Shown here piece after piece: positions 1-10,867 of a stretch of 64,000 nucleotides of DNA (position 1 is its first letter; each line of letters starts with the position of its first letter). The translations under genes and the position numbers were made by a program. The DNA comes from Arachis hypogaea (taxonomy: Eukaryota > Streptophyta > Magnoliopsida > Fabales > Fabaceae), in NCBI RefSeq assembly GCF_003086295.3, contig NC_092039.1, positions 73,365,649 to 73,429,648 on the forward strand, read 5' to 3'. The notes beneath the pieces were generated by a model that was not told the DNA's origin, did not search any database, and saw only the letters and a program-made list of their open reading frames with translations.

Positions 1-6
1 ATATTT

Positions 7-30
7 TCTTCTTCTTCTTCTTCTCTTCTT
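7..30. repeat. CTT microsatellite
   Basis: Short run of CTT/TTC units at the left edge, in the pyrimidine-rich stretch upstream of the A-element ORF3. Simple repeat, no coding role. Confidence 0.7.
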
Positions 31-37
31 TTCTTTC

Positions 38-74
38 TTGCTCGAGGGCGAGCAAAATTTTAAGTTTGGTGTGG
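38..74 (+). promoter_or_regulatory. Hairpin plus AAGTTTGGTGTG module upstream of ORF3 (element A)
   Basis: Stem TTGCTCG (38-44), loop aggg, CGAGCAA (49-55), followed by TTTAAGTTTGGTGTG. The same module, with stem TTGCTTG/CAAGCAA, borders the 3' LTR at 2271-2307. The T-A to C-G pair change between the two copies keeps the stem. Role unknown; it lies about 55 bp ahead of the ORF3 start codon. Confidence 0.6.
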
Positions 75-110
75 TAAAAGCATAAGCTTTTTGTTTTTCC
101 ATTACCATCA

Positions 111-1259
111 ATGGCACCTAAGGCCGGAGTATCCTCTAGAAAAGGGAAAGGGAAGACAAAAGCTTCCACCTCCGAGTCATGAGAGATGGAAAGATTCATC
201 TCCAAGAGCCATCAAGACCACTTCTATGATGTTGTGGCAAAGAAGAAGGTGATCCCCGAGGTCCCTTTCAAGCTCAAAAAGAATGAGTATCCGGAAATCC
301 GACATGAAATCCAAAGAAGAGGTTGGGAAGTCCTAACCAACCCCATACAACAAGTCGGAATATTGATGGTTCAAGAGTTCTATGCCAATGCATGGATCAC
401 TAGGAACCATGATCAAAGTATGAACCCGAATCCAAAGAACTATCTCACAATGGTTCGGGGGAAATACTTAGATTTTAGTCCGGAAAATGTGAGGTTGGCG
501 TTTCACTTGCCCATGATGCAAGGAGATGAACGCCCCTACACTAGAAGGGTCAACTTTAATCAAAGGTTGGACCAAGTCCTAATGGACATATGTGTGGAAG
601 GAGCTCAGTGGAGAATAGATTCCAAAGGCAAGCCAGTTCAACTAAGAAGACTGGATCTCAAGCCTGTGGCTAGAGGATGGTTGGAGTTCATTCAACGCTC
701 CACCATTCCTACTAGCAACCGATCTGAAGTCACTGTGGATCGGGCTATCATGATCCATAGCATCATGATTGGAGAGGAAGTAGAAGTTCATGAGGTCATC
801 TCCAATGAACTCTACAAAATAGCCGATAAGTCCTCCACCATGGCACGGCTAGCTTTTCCTCACCTTATTTGCCATCTATGTTACTCAGCCGGAGTTATCA
901 TAGAAGGAGACACCTCCATTGAAGAGGATAAGCCCATCACCAAGAAGAGGATGGAGCAAGCAAGAGAAACCATGCACGGTTCTCAAGAAGTGCATGAGGA
1001 AGCTCATCATCAACAAATTCCTGAGATGCCTCAAGGGATGCACTTTCCTCCTAACAACTATTGGGAGCAACTCAACACCTCCTTAGAAGATTTGAATCAC
1101 AATGTGGAACAATTAAGGGTGGAACATCATGAGCACTCCATCATTCTCCAAGAAATAAGAGAAGATCAAAGAGCAATGAGGGAGGAGCAACAAAGGCAAG
1201 GAAGGGACATAGAAGAGCTTAAGGACATTGCTGGTCCTTCAAGAAGAAGACGCCACTAA
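111..1259 (+). pseudogene. ORF3, putative plant transposon protein (element A)
   Basis: Accessory protein encoded 3' of pol in Athila-like elements; function unknown. The first plausible ATG is at 111. An in-frame TGA at 180-182 follows a short Lys/Ser-rich leader, and reading then stays open to TAA at 1257-1259 (about 358 residues after the stop). Visible features are a basic N-terminus, the KKNEYPEIRHEIQRRGWEVL segment, a central block with ARGWLEFIQRSTIPTSNRSEV, and a C-terminal coiled-coil-like Glu/Gln/Arg-rich tail ending RRRRH. The central block recurs in the ORF3 copies of C (19100-19330) and E (35280-35462), so the family call is internally supported. I see no signal peptide or membrane segment, so an envelope role is not supported. 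The single TGA is consistent with a Trp codon change. Confidence 0.75.
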
Positions 1260-2270
1260 AGGTGGATTCATTCCTTGTTCTTTATTTCTTTCTGTTTTCG
1301 GTTTTTAATTATTGTGTTTATCTATGTTTTGTGTCTCTACTTCATGATCATTAGTATGTAACCATGCCTTAAAGCTATGAATAAAATCCATTAATCCTTC
1401 ACCTCTCTTATATGAATTTCGAATTTATCATTGAATTTAATTTAGTTATATTGATGTGGTGACAATACTTTTTGTTCTCTGAATGAATGCTTGAACAGTG
1501 CATATGTCTTTTGATCTTGTTGTTTATGAGTGTTAAAATTGTTGGCTCTTGAAAGAATGATGAACAAAGAGAAATGTTATTGATGATCTGAAAAATCATG
1601 AAATTGATTCTTGAAGCAAGAAAAAGCAGTGAAAAAGCAAAAGCTTATTCGAAAAAAAAAATAATAAAAGAAGGAGCAGTAGAAAAATCCAATAGCCCTT
1701 AAAACCAAAAGGCAAGGGTAAAAAGGATCCAAGGCTTTGAGCATCAATGGATAGGAGGGCCCAAGGAAATCAAATCCAGGCCTAAGCGGCTAAATCAAGC
1801 TGTCCCTAACCATGTGCTTGTGTCATGAAGGTCCAAGTGAAAAGTTTGAGATTGAGTGGTTAAAGTCGTGATCCAAAGCAAAAAGAGTGTGCTTAAGAGC
1901 TCTGGACACCACTAACTGGGGACTCTAGCAAAGCTGAGTCACAATCTGAAAAGGTTCACCCAGTTATGTGTCTGTGGCATCTGTGTATCCGGTGGTAATA
2001 CTGGAAAACAAAATGCTTAGGGCCACGGCCAAGACTCATAAGTAGCTGTGTTCAAGAATCAACATGCTTAACTAGGAAAGTCAATAACACTATCCAAAAT
2101 TCTGAGTTCCCAGAGACGCCAATCACTCTGAACTTCAAAGGAAAAAGTGAGATGCCAAAACTATTCAGAAGCAAAAAGCTACAAGTCCCGCTCATCTAAT
2201 TATAATTAATATTCATTGATATTCTGGAATTTATAGTATATTCTCTTCTTTTATCCTATTTGATTTTCAG
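1260..2270 (+). other. 3' noncoding region of element A with purine tract
   Basis: No coding signal. A purine-rich tract (1616-1687) lies about 620 bp before the LTR. The rest (1700-2220) is closely similar to the matching part of C. Confidence 0.7.
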
Positions 2271-2307
2271 TTGCTTGGGGACAAGCAACAATTTAAATTT
2301 GGTGTTG
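2271..2307 (+). promoter_or_regulatory. 3' LTR border module, PPT position (element A)
   Basis: TTGCTTG (2271-2277), loop ggga, CAAGCAA (2282-2288), then ATTTAAATTTGGTGTTG directly against the LTR. The polypurine tract would normally be here, yet the final 13 bases are T/G rich. Confidence 0.6.
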
Positions 2308-2679
2308 TGATGAGCGGATAATTTATACGCTTTTTGGCATTGTTTTTAGGTAGTTTTTAGTAAGTTTAAGCTACTTTTAGGGATGTTTTCATTAGTTTTT
2401 ATGTTAAATTCACATTTCTGGACTTTACTATGAGTTTGTGTGTTTTTCTGTGATTTCAGGTAAATTCTGGCTGAAATTGAGGGACTTGAGCAAAACTCTG
2501 AAAAAGGCTGACAAAAGGACTGCTGATGCTGTTGGAATCTGACCTCCCTGCACTCGAAATGGATTTTCTAGAGCTACAGAACTCCAATTGGCGCGCTCTC
2601 AACGGCTTTGGAAAGTATACATCCAGAGCTTTCCAGCAATATATAATAGTCCATACTTCATTCGGAAATTGACGACGTA

Positions 2680-2790
2680 ACTTGGCGTTGAACGCCAAGT
2701 ACATGCTGCTGTCTGGAGTTAAACGCCAGAAAAACGTCATGATCCGGAGTTGAACGCCCAAAACACGTCATAACTCGGAGTTCAACTCCA
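2680..2790 (+). repeat. GGCGTT/AACGCC palindrome array in U3 (A LTR)
   Basis: Four spaced near-palindromes. The first is perfect: CTTGGCGTT-g-AACGCCAAG (2681-2699). The others are GGAGTT(a/g)AACGCC variants and a GGAGTTcAACTCC form. The same motif builds the internal array at 17831-18102. Confidence 0.8.
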
Positions 2791-2907
2791 AGAGAAGCCT
2801 CAGCTCGTGGATTGATCAAGCTCAGCCCAAGCATACACCAAGTGGGCCCCGGAAGTGGATTTATGCATCAATTACTTACACATGTAAACCCTAGTAGCTA
2901 GTTTACT

Positions 2908-2915
2908 TATAAATA
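2908..2915 (+). promoter_or_regulatory. TATA box (A LTR)
   Basis: TATAAATA about 120 bp downstream of the palindrome array. Equivalent boxes occur in G (33054-33061) and H (TATAAGTA, 36058-36065). Confidence 0.6.
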
Positions 2916-3920
2916 GGACTTTTTACCAGTGTATTAGACATCTTGGGACGATTAGTTCTCAGATCATGGGGGCTGGCCATTCGGCCATGCCTGAACCTTT
3001 TACTTATGTATTTTCAACGGTGGAGTTTCTGCACACCATAGATTAAAGGTGTGGAGCTCTGCTGTACCTCAAGTATTAATGCAATTCTATTTTCTTTTAT
3101 TCAAATCTCTCTTATTCTTATTCCAAGATATTCATTCGTACCCAAGAACATGATGAATGTAATGATTAAGTGACGCTCATTACCATTCTCACTTATGAAC
3201 GCACGTGATTGACAACCACTTCCGTTCTACATGCAACAGAGCTTGAATGTGTATCTCTTAGATTCCTCAACAGAATCTTCATGGTATAAGCTAGATAGAT
3301 GGCGGCATTTATGAGGATCCGGAAAGTCTCACCTTGTCTGTGGTATTCCGAGTAGGATCCTGGGAATCCGAAAAGTCTCACCTTGTCTGTGGTATTCCGA
3401 GTAGGATTCCGGTAATGAATGACTGTGACGTGCTTCAGACTCGCAAGTGCTGGGCGTTAGTGACAGACGCAAAAGAATCAAGGGATTCTATTCCAGTAGG
3501 AGCGGGAACCAACCAGTGATTAGCCGTGCTGTGACAGAGCGCGTGAGCGTAGTTTTCACTGCGAGGATGGGATGTAGCTTTCGGCCAGGTGATGCCTCCA
3601 GACGATTAGCCATGCGAGTGACAGCCGCAGAGGACCATTTTCCCGAGAAGATTCAAAGTAGCCATCGTCGAACAGTGAACCCCTATACACAGCTTGCCAT
3701 GGAAAGGAGTAAGAAGGATTGAGTTGAAGCAGTAGGAAAGCAGGCGTCCGTGAGCCATGCAGTATCTCCATATGCTTATCTGAAATTCCCACCAATGAAT
3801 CTGCATAAGTATCCCTTTTATTATTTCCTTTTATTATTTGATTTTCTAAATTCCATAATTTTATCTGCCTAACTGAGATTTACAAGGTGACCATAGCTTG
3901 CTTCATACCAACAATCTCTG

Positions 3921-3946
3921 TGGGATCGACCCTTACTCACGTAAGG
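3921..3946 (+). promoter_or_regulatory. GGGATCGACC hairpin near LTR 3' end (A)
   Basis: GGGATCGACC is followed by stem CCTTAC-tcac-GTAAGG (3931-3946). It is conserved in C's 3' LTR (29722-29737) and H (36976-36991), and has one mismatch in G (34032-34047). Confidence 0.6.
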
Positions 3947-4068
3947 TTTATTACTTGGACGACCCAGTACACTTGCTGGTTAGTTTAACGAAGTTGTGTC
4001 CACTCGTGCCAATTTTAAATTTCATAAAAGTACAACTTAAAGAATAGTGATCACAATTTCGTCCACCA

Positions 4069-4250
4069 AGTTTTTGGCGCCATTGCCGGGGATTGTTCGA
4101 GGATAGACAACTGACAGTTCATCTTGTTGCTCAGATTAGGTAATTTTCTTTTCAAAAACTTTTTCAAAAAAATTTTTCTTTTATTTTTCGTTTTTCCAAA
4201 AATATTTTCGAAAAAAAATAATAAAAATACAAAAAAATATCATAAAATCA
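4069..4250 (+). other. PBS and leader of an A-family element
   Basis: The PBS TGGCGCCATTGCCGGGGA (4075-4092) is complementary to the 3' end of plant tRNA-Asp with one mismatch. A T/A-rich leader follows until sequence abruptly matches the middle of the B LTR at 4251. No gag follows. Confidence 0.75.
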
Positions 4251-5176
4251 TAGAAGATCAAGATGAGTAGTATATATAGGAGTAGTTTTAAACTATAGAG
4301 AAGCTTGGCACTTTTGGGAACTACTCTCTATAGATTTACTTTTCTGCACTTTTAGCATGGATTCTTCTTTTCGGCCATTTTTCATTTCTAGAGCTATGAA
4401 CAACTAAACCCCTTTCATTGGGTTAGGGAGCTCTGTTGTAATTTGATGGATCAATTATAGTTTTCATTCTTCTTCTTCTTTCTTTTCTCTTGATCTTACT
4501 AGAAAACTTTCGATCTTAATTCAATTGGTTAGTTGTCTTGGAAAAGAAACTCTCCATAATTGGATCTCCTTTGAGCCTTGGAAAAGGGATGAGGAGATCA
4601 TGCTAGAAATGCTTTCTCATGTTGGACCAAATTGGGATTTGGGCGGATATAGTGACATGTAATCCTCCCAACACTTTGATTTGGAAATACATGTGGTATA
4701 ATAAGTGACCACACTTCATCTCTTCCCATGAGCAATTAAATCAAGGAATTGGGCAATTGTTCAAGCTTAGAGAGATTGGATTGCCAAGGAATTGGGATTC
4801 AATCACTTAAGATTTCCAAGGAGATCAATGAATGCATTGATTGAGGAAGAGATGAGAATGAACTTGATCCAGAGAATGTAACATCTCCTGAACCCAATGA
4901 TTTCCCCATTTCTAATCTTACCCATTCTCTTTACTTTCTGCCATTTAATTTCATGCTCATTACCCTAAATCCCCATTTAAGATTCTGCACTTTATTGAAA
5001 TTTCTGCATCTCAATCTAAATTCTGTTTAGCTCAACTAGCATATTTTTCTAACTAAAATTGCTTGACCAATCAATCCTTGTGGGACTCGACCTCACTCTA
5101 TTGTGAGTTTTACTTGACGACAATTCGGTATACTTGCCGAAGGAAAATTTGTTGAGAGACAAGTTTTCATGCATCA
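4251..5176 (+). repeat. Partial 5' LTR of element B
   Basis: Matches 13720-14670 of the 3' LTR with few differences and ends GCATCA. The part equivalent to 12470-13719, which holds the hairpin array, is absent. Contains TATATATA at 4271-4278 and the CGACC-hairpin CTCAC-tctatt-GTGAG (5092-5107). Confidence 0.85.
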
Positions 5177-5182
5177 AGTTTA

Positions 5183-5200
5183 TGGCGCTGTTGCCGGGGA
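5183..5200 (+). other. PBS of element B (tRNA-Asp)
   Basis: TGGCGCTGTTGCCGGGGA: one transition from a perfect complement of the tRNA-Asp 3' end, 6 bp after the LTR. Confidence 0.85.
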
Positions 5201-5474
5201 TTGATTTTGAATCAACAATGATTAAGTTTGAAGATCACTAGATTGAGCATTTTTCCTTTGTTTATTTGATTCAGTCAATTTCCTTTAGTTTGTTTTAATT
5301 TCTTCCTAACCCCCTGCACCCTCTTTTAATTTTCTGTTCTTTCTTTCTTTATTTGATTACAATTCTGCTCACTAACCCACTAACTGTTTGATAATTTATA
5401 TCACTCACACTAACAATTACTCTAACAAGAATAGTTTCTTCATTTTATCTCCTGTTGTGCAATCTGTTTGTTGT

Positions 5475-6452
5475 ATGACAGGGAGAAGAGAAAGAGTTTC
5501 AACATCCTTTGATTCAGAACCTGAAAGAACCCTTTGGAGACTAAGAAGGGAAGCAAGAGGGAAAAGCATTATTGGTGCTGAGGCAGACGAGGAAGAGTAT
5601 TTTGAACCCAACATGGAAGAGAATTTGGAGAACAATCATGAAGAAGAAGCTCATAATCATGTCAGAGAAGGCCATGCAAACCGTGCTGGGCAAGAAAGGA
5701 GAGTTTTAGGATCCTATATCAATCCTAATCCAGGAAACTGTGGAAGCAGTATTCAGAAGCCCACCATACATGCCAACAATTTCGAGCTAAAACCCCAGCT
5801 CATCACTCTTGTGCAGAATAATTGCTCATTTGGAGGGGGTGCTCAAGAAGATCCTAATCAACATTTAACCACCTTCCTGAGGATTCGTAACACGGTGAAG
5901 TCCAATGGAGTCCATCCAGATGTCTATAGGTTGCTCTTGTTCCCTTTTTCACTCAGGGACAAGGCATCCAAATGGCATGAATCCTTCCCAAAGGAAAGAT
6001 TAACTAATTGGGAAGAAGTGGTGAACAAGTTTTTAGCAAGATTTTACCCTCCTCAAAGGATCAATAGGCTAAGAGCTGAGGTGCAGACTTTTAGACAACA
6101 AGATGGTGAGACACTTTATGAAGCATGGGAGAGATTCAAAGACCTAACAAGAAGATGCCCACCAGAGATGTTTAATGAGTGGGCCCAACTTCACATCTTC
6201 TATGAAGGTCTTTCTTATGAGTCAAAGAAGGCTGTAGATCATTCATCAGGAGGCTCTCTAAACAAGAAGAAAACCATTGAAGAAGCCATAGATGTCATTG
6301 AAACAGTTGCTGAAAATGACTACTTCTATGCCTCCGAAAGAAGTAACACCAGAGGAGTAATGGAGCTGAACCACATGGATGCATTGTTAGCTCAAAACAA
6401 GATGATCACCAAGCAGCTAGCAGATCTTACTAAGAAGGTGGAGGAGAACTAA
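5475..6452 (+). pseudogene. gag: Gag polyprotein (element B), frame ends in a premature stop
   Basis: Structural protein that would form the cytoplasmic virus-like particle. ATG at 5475 is preferred over upstream non-ATG starts; 325 residues to TAA at 6450-6452. A basic N-terminus and an acidic stretch (about residues 40-70) lead into the retrotransposon gag domain (about residues 130-250), with WHESFPKERLTNWEEVVNKF and FYPPQRINRLRAEVQTFRQQ. A helical C-terminal part (DALLAQNKMITKQLADLTKK) follows. The same frame continues past the stop with an Asn/Gln/Gly-rich stretch until about 6650-6700, where coding moves to the pol frame. The normal gene is therefore probably one gag-pol frame, now broken by one stop and one frameshift. 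Confidence 0.85.
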
Positions 6453-6589
6453 GTTGCAACAGCCACCACCTCATCACCAGCTCAAGAAGGAGTAAACGTA
6501 GGAGAAGAAGGTGACTGGGAGCAAGCCAACTATGTTGGAAACTCACCTAGACAAGTCCATGATCCATACTCCAAAACTTACAACTCTGG

Positions 6590-9500
6590 ATGGAGAAATC
6601 ATCCCAACTTTGGATGGGGAAACCAACAAGACCAAGGACAAGATCAGAGACGCCACAACCTCAACTCCAACAACAATGCAACTCATCAAAACACCCACCG
6701 AGATATTACCAACATCCATCTAACCAACCTTCTCAACCACCTAATCTCAACCCACCATCATTAACAGATTATAGGCTATCTAAGATTGAGACTCTACTTG
6801 AAAACTTATGCAAGGAAATTCAAGATAGTAAAGCTTTCCGGGAAGAAGTGCAATCCAACATGCAGAATCAAGATGCTGCCATCAAGAAACTGGAAACACA
6901 GATTGAGTTCTTATTCAAGCAAGTCCTTGGACACAACAATTGTAACAATATTAACTCAATACCAAAGGAGGAATGTCAAGCTATCACCCTCAAAAGTGGG
7001 AAGAAATTGAAGGAGACCCACAAGAAACCACCAGAGAAGAAATTGGATGAAGAAAACAAAGGACATGAGGAAGCTCAACCCTCAAACTCTAAGCCACATC
7101 AAGAAGGAGAAGCACTCAAACCATGCTTCTCAAAGGCTCCACATCCCCAGCAGCTGCAATTAAAGAAGAGGGGAGAGGACAACCAATTCTCAAGATTCTT
7201 GGAAATCTTCAAGAAACTACAAATAAACATACCATTTACTGAAGCAATAGAGCAAATGCCACTCTATGCCAAGTTCTTGAAGGAATTGATGACCAAGAAG
7301 AGAAGCTGGAAGAATAATGAGACCGTGGTGCTCACGGAAGAATGCAGCGCCATCATCCAACACAAATTCTCCCAGAAATTGAAGGATCCTGGGAGTTTCC
7401 AAATCCCTTGTATCATTGGGGAAATCACTGTGGAAAAGGCTTTATGTGATCTAGGAGCCAGCATAAATCTAATGTCTCTAGCAATGATGAAAAAAATGAT
7501 GATTGGGGAAGCCAAACCAACAAGAATGGCGCTACAACTAGCAGACAGATCATTCAAATTTTCCCATGGGATAGTAGAAGATCTGTTGTTGAAGGTGGGA
7601 TACTTCATCTTTCCAGCAGATTTTGTGGTATTAGACATGGAGGAAGGAGCTAAGACTTCCATCATCCTGGGAAGACCATTCTTAGCCATTGTCCGAGCCA
7701 TTATTGATGTCCAAAAGGGTGAACTTGTCCTTAGATTACATGAGGGGAAAATGACATTCAATGTGTTTAAGGCTATGAGTTACCCACACAACTCATTGGG
7801 AGAATGTATGAGGTTGGACTCCGTAGAAGATTTGGTACAGGAAACTCTTGAAGAAGAACTTGAAGCATCAACAGAAGAAGAATTAGCAGCAAGCGAAGAA
7901 GCTGCAACCGCCGAAATACATGTTCAAGGCATGATAGAAGAAAAGGAGGAAGGAAAAGAAGTGCCTAAACTGGAGCTTAAAGCACTGCCAACCACTCTTA
8001 AATATGCATACTTGGCAGAAAATAAAAGTTATCCAGTGATCATAAATTCAGCCCTTAGCCAAGAACAAGAGGAAGAGTTGCTCCAAGTCCTACGAAAGCA
8101 TAAGGATGGCATTGGATGGACACTTGCTGACTTGAAAGGAATTAGTTCAACCATATGCATGCATAAGATACTCCTGGAAGAAGGTGCCAAACCATCCATT
8201 CAGCCCCAAAGAAGGTTGAATCCAGCAATGAAGGAAGTAGTGCAGAAAGAAGTTATGAAATTGTGGCAGGGTGGAGTAATCTATCCAATTTCAGATAGCC
8301 AATGGGTCAGTCCAGTTCAAGTGGTTCCCAAGAAAGGAGGAATCACTGGGGTGCCCAACGAAAGGAATGAGCTAATCCCTACAAGAACCATCATAGGATG
8401 GAGAATGTGTATTGACTATAGGAAACTCAATGAAGCCACTAGAAAAGATCATTTTCCACTTCCCTTCATGGATCAAATGTTGGAAAGACTTGCGGGACAT
8501 GCATATTATTATTTTTTAGATGGTTATTCAGGATATAACCAAATAGTGGTTGATCCAAGAGACCAAGAAAAAACATCATTCACATGCCCATATGGAGTGT
8601 TTTCCTACAGGCGCATGCCATTCGGGCTATGTAATGCACCAGCAACTTTTCAACGCTGCATGCTCTCCATATTTTCAGATATGATAGAGAAGTTCATTGA
8701 AGTTTTCATGGATGACTTCTCAGTATTTGGAGATTTCTTCCCTAATTGCCTAAACCATCTTGCCTTGGTATTGAAAAGATGTCAAGAAACCAATTTAGTC
8801 TTGAACTGGGAAAAATGTCATTTCATGGTGACAGAGGGAATAGTTCTTGGCCATAAAGTTTCTAATCAAGGCATTGAGGTAGACAGAGCTAAGGTGGAGC
8901 TAATTGAAAAGTTACTTCCACCAAGTGATGTCAAGGCGATTAGGAGCTTTTTAGGACATTCTGGCTTCTACAGAAGGTTTATTAAAGATTTTTCAAAGAT
9001 AGCTAAGCCCTTAAGCAATCTCCTAATGTCTGATACACCATTTATTTTTGATAAGAAATGTATGCTAGCATTTGAAAACTTGAAAAAGAGGCTATCCTCA
9101 ACTCCTATCATCACCCCTCCTGATTGGAATCTACCATTCGAACTGATGTGTGATGCATCTGATTTCGCAGTTGGGGCAGTGTTAGGACAGAGAAAAGAAA
9201 GTTTGGTGCATGTGATATACTATACCAGCAAGGTCCTTAATGATACTTAAAAGAATTATACCACTACAGAAAAGGAGTTGCAGGCAATAGTTTTTGCATT
9301 TGACAAATTTAGATCATATCTTATTGGCTCTAAAGTTATTGTTTTCACTGATCACACAGTATTCAAATATGTATTTACCAAACAAGAGTCAAAACCAAGA
9401 CTAATTAGATGGATCTTATTGTTGCAGGAGTTCAACATTGAAATTAGAGACAAAAAGGGTGTGGAGAACAAAGTGGCAGACCATCTATCCAGAATCCCTT

Positions 9501-10858
9501 GTGAGAAGGATGATGCCCATGAGACAAGTGTAAATGAATTCTTCCCAGATGAGCAGCTAATGATGATTCATAAAGCACCATGGTTTGCGGATATTGCAAA
9601 TTTTAAAGCAGCCGGTGACTTACCCCCTAGAATCAACAAATATCAAAGAAGGAAACTCATCAATGATGCCAAGTATTTCATTTGGGATGAACCCTATCTC
9701 TTTAAGAAATTCTCAGATGGAATACTTAGGAGGTGCATCTCAGAGGAAGAAGGACGAAGGGTCCAGTGGAGTTGCTATAGTGCTAGTTATGGAGGTCACT
9801 TTGGAGGAGAAAGAACTGCCGCAAAGGTGCTGCAATGTGGGTTCTTCTGGCCCACTATCTTCAAAGATGCTAAGGAATTGGTGAGAAGCTGCAACGAATG
9901 CCAAAGGGCTGGCAACCTACCCAAGAGAAATGAGATGCCACAGCAATACATTCTAGAACTTGAACTATTTGATGTATGGGGAATCGATTTCATGGGACTA
10001 TTCCCACCCTCATATTCAAACAGGTTTATCTTGGTGGCAGTAGACTATGTATCTAAGTGGGTGGAGGCAGTGGCGACCCTAACTAATGACAACAAGGTAG
10101 TCATAAACTTTCTTCGAAGGAATATCTTCACCAGGTTTGGAGTCCCACGAGCCCTCATTAGTGATAGAGGGAGCCATTTCTGCAATAGACCATTGGAAGC
10201 CCTACTCCTGCGATATGGGGTGAAGCATAAGGTTGCCACACCTTATCAGCCCCAAACAAGTGGACAAACAGATATATCTAACCGAGAGTTGAAAAGGATT
10301 TTGGAAAAGACTGTGGGGATATCAAGAAAGGACTGGGCGAAGAAGCTAGATGATGCTCTTTGGGCATATAGGATAGCCTTCAAAAAACCAATTGGGATGT
10401 CCCCATATCAACTGGTGTATGGTAAGGCTTGTCACTTGCCGTTAGAGCTGGAGCACAAGGCCTCCTGGGCCCTTAAAACACTGAACCTAGATAGCACTGC
10501 TGCTGGTGAAAAAAGGGTTCTACAGCTTCAAGAATTGGAAGAATTTAGATCTCAAGCCTATGAAAATACCAAAATCTATAAGAAAAAAGCAAAAAGGAGA
10601 CATGATCTCAATTTGGTACCCAGAAGTTTCGAAGAAGGGCAACATGTGCTTCTCTACAACTCTAGACTGAAACTCTTTCTTGGGAAACTCAAATCAAGAT
10701 GGTCGGGACCCTTCCTAGTCACAAAAGTCTCACTTTATGGACACATAGAAATAATGGAAGAAGGCTCAAAGAGAAGATTCACTGTGAATGGACAAAGACT
10801 CAAACACTACTTGGGCAGCATGGGGGAGAACCCCAAACAGAAGTACAACCTCAACTAA
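6590..10858 (+). pseudogene. pol: Pol polyprotein: protease, RT, RNase H, integrase (element B)
   Basis: One reading frame broken only by TAA at 9248-9250; the frame resumes at once and ends TAA 10856-10858. Residues before about 6690 are in the wrong frame relative to gag. Aspartic protease: D287-L-G-A-S and ILGRPFLA. Reverse transcriptase: FLDGYSGYNQ and the catalytic box F706-M-D-D709. RNase H: CDASD with Asp 855. Integrase: the zinc region has Tyr where the first His is expected (CYSASYGGH). Core Asp codons lie at 9986 and 10163, but the third position, 36 residues on (10271), is Asp and not the usual Glu. The C-terminal SRWSGPF chromatin-side motif is present. RT looks chemically intact, integrase doubtful. 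Athila-type by order and motif style. Confidence 0.9.
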
Positions 10859-10867
10859 GGAAAGAAT

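Larger units (their letters stand above)
1..2307 (+). mobile_element. 3' internal part of an A-family Ty3/gypsy element
   Basis: Left edge of the window lies inside an LTR retrotransposon. It holds ORF3, a 1-kb 3' noncoding region and the LTR-border module, and runs directly into the LTR at 2308. The 3' noncoding part (about 1540-2300) is closely similar to 20090-20840 of element C, which shows the two belong to one superfamily. Gag, pol and the 5' LTR lie outside the window. Confidence 0.85.
2308..4068 (+). repeat. LTR of A family, with internal sequence on both sides
   Basis: 1761 bp, starts TGATGAGCGG and ends CACCA. The borders are confirmed by the related solo LTRs G and H, whose TSDs fix the same ends. 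It is preceded by an element's 3' border module and followed by a PBS, so it acts as both a 3' LTR and a 5' LTR. Parts: U3-start stem AGCG/CGCT, palindrome array 2680-2790, TATA box 2908-2915 and CGACC-hairpin 3922-3946. It resembles G and H more than the LTR at 20844, so those two are not a pair from one insertion. Confidence 0.85.

Noticed and set aside
186..1259. Envelope-like gene downstream of pol
   Set aside because: No signal peptide, membrane span or glycoprotein features; sequence fits the ORF3 plant-transposon-protein type.
3334..3806. Open frames on both strands in the A LTR
   Set aside because: They overlap one another within a proven LTR and are not conserved in G or H.
7264..7761. 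165-codon antisense frame in B pol
   Set aside because: Mirror of the protease-coding frame; no independent support.
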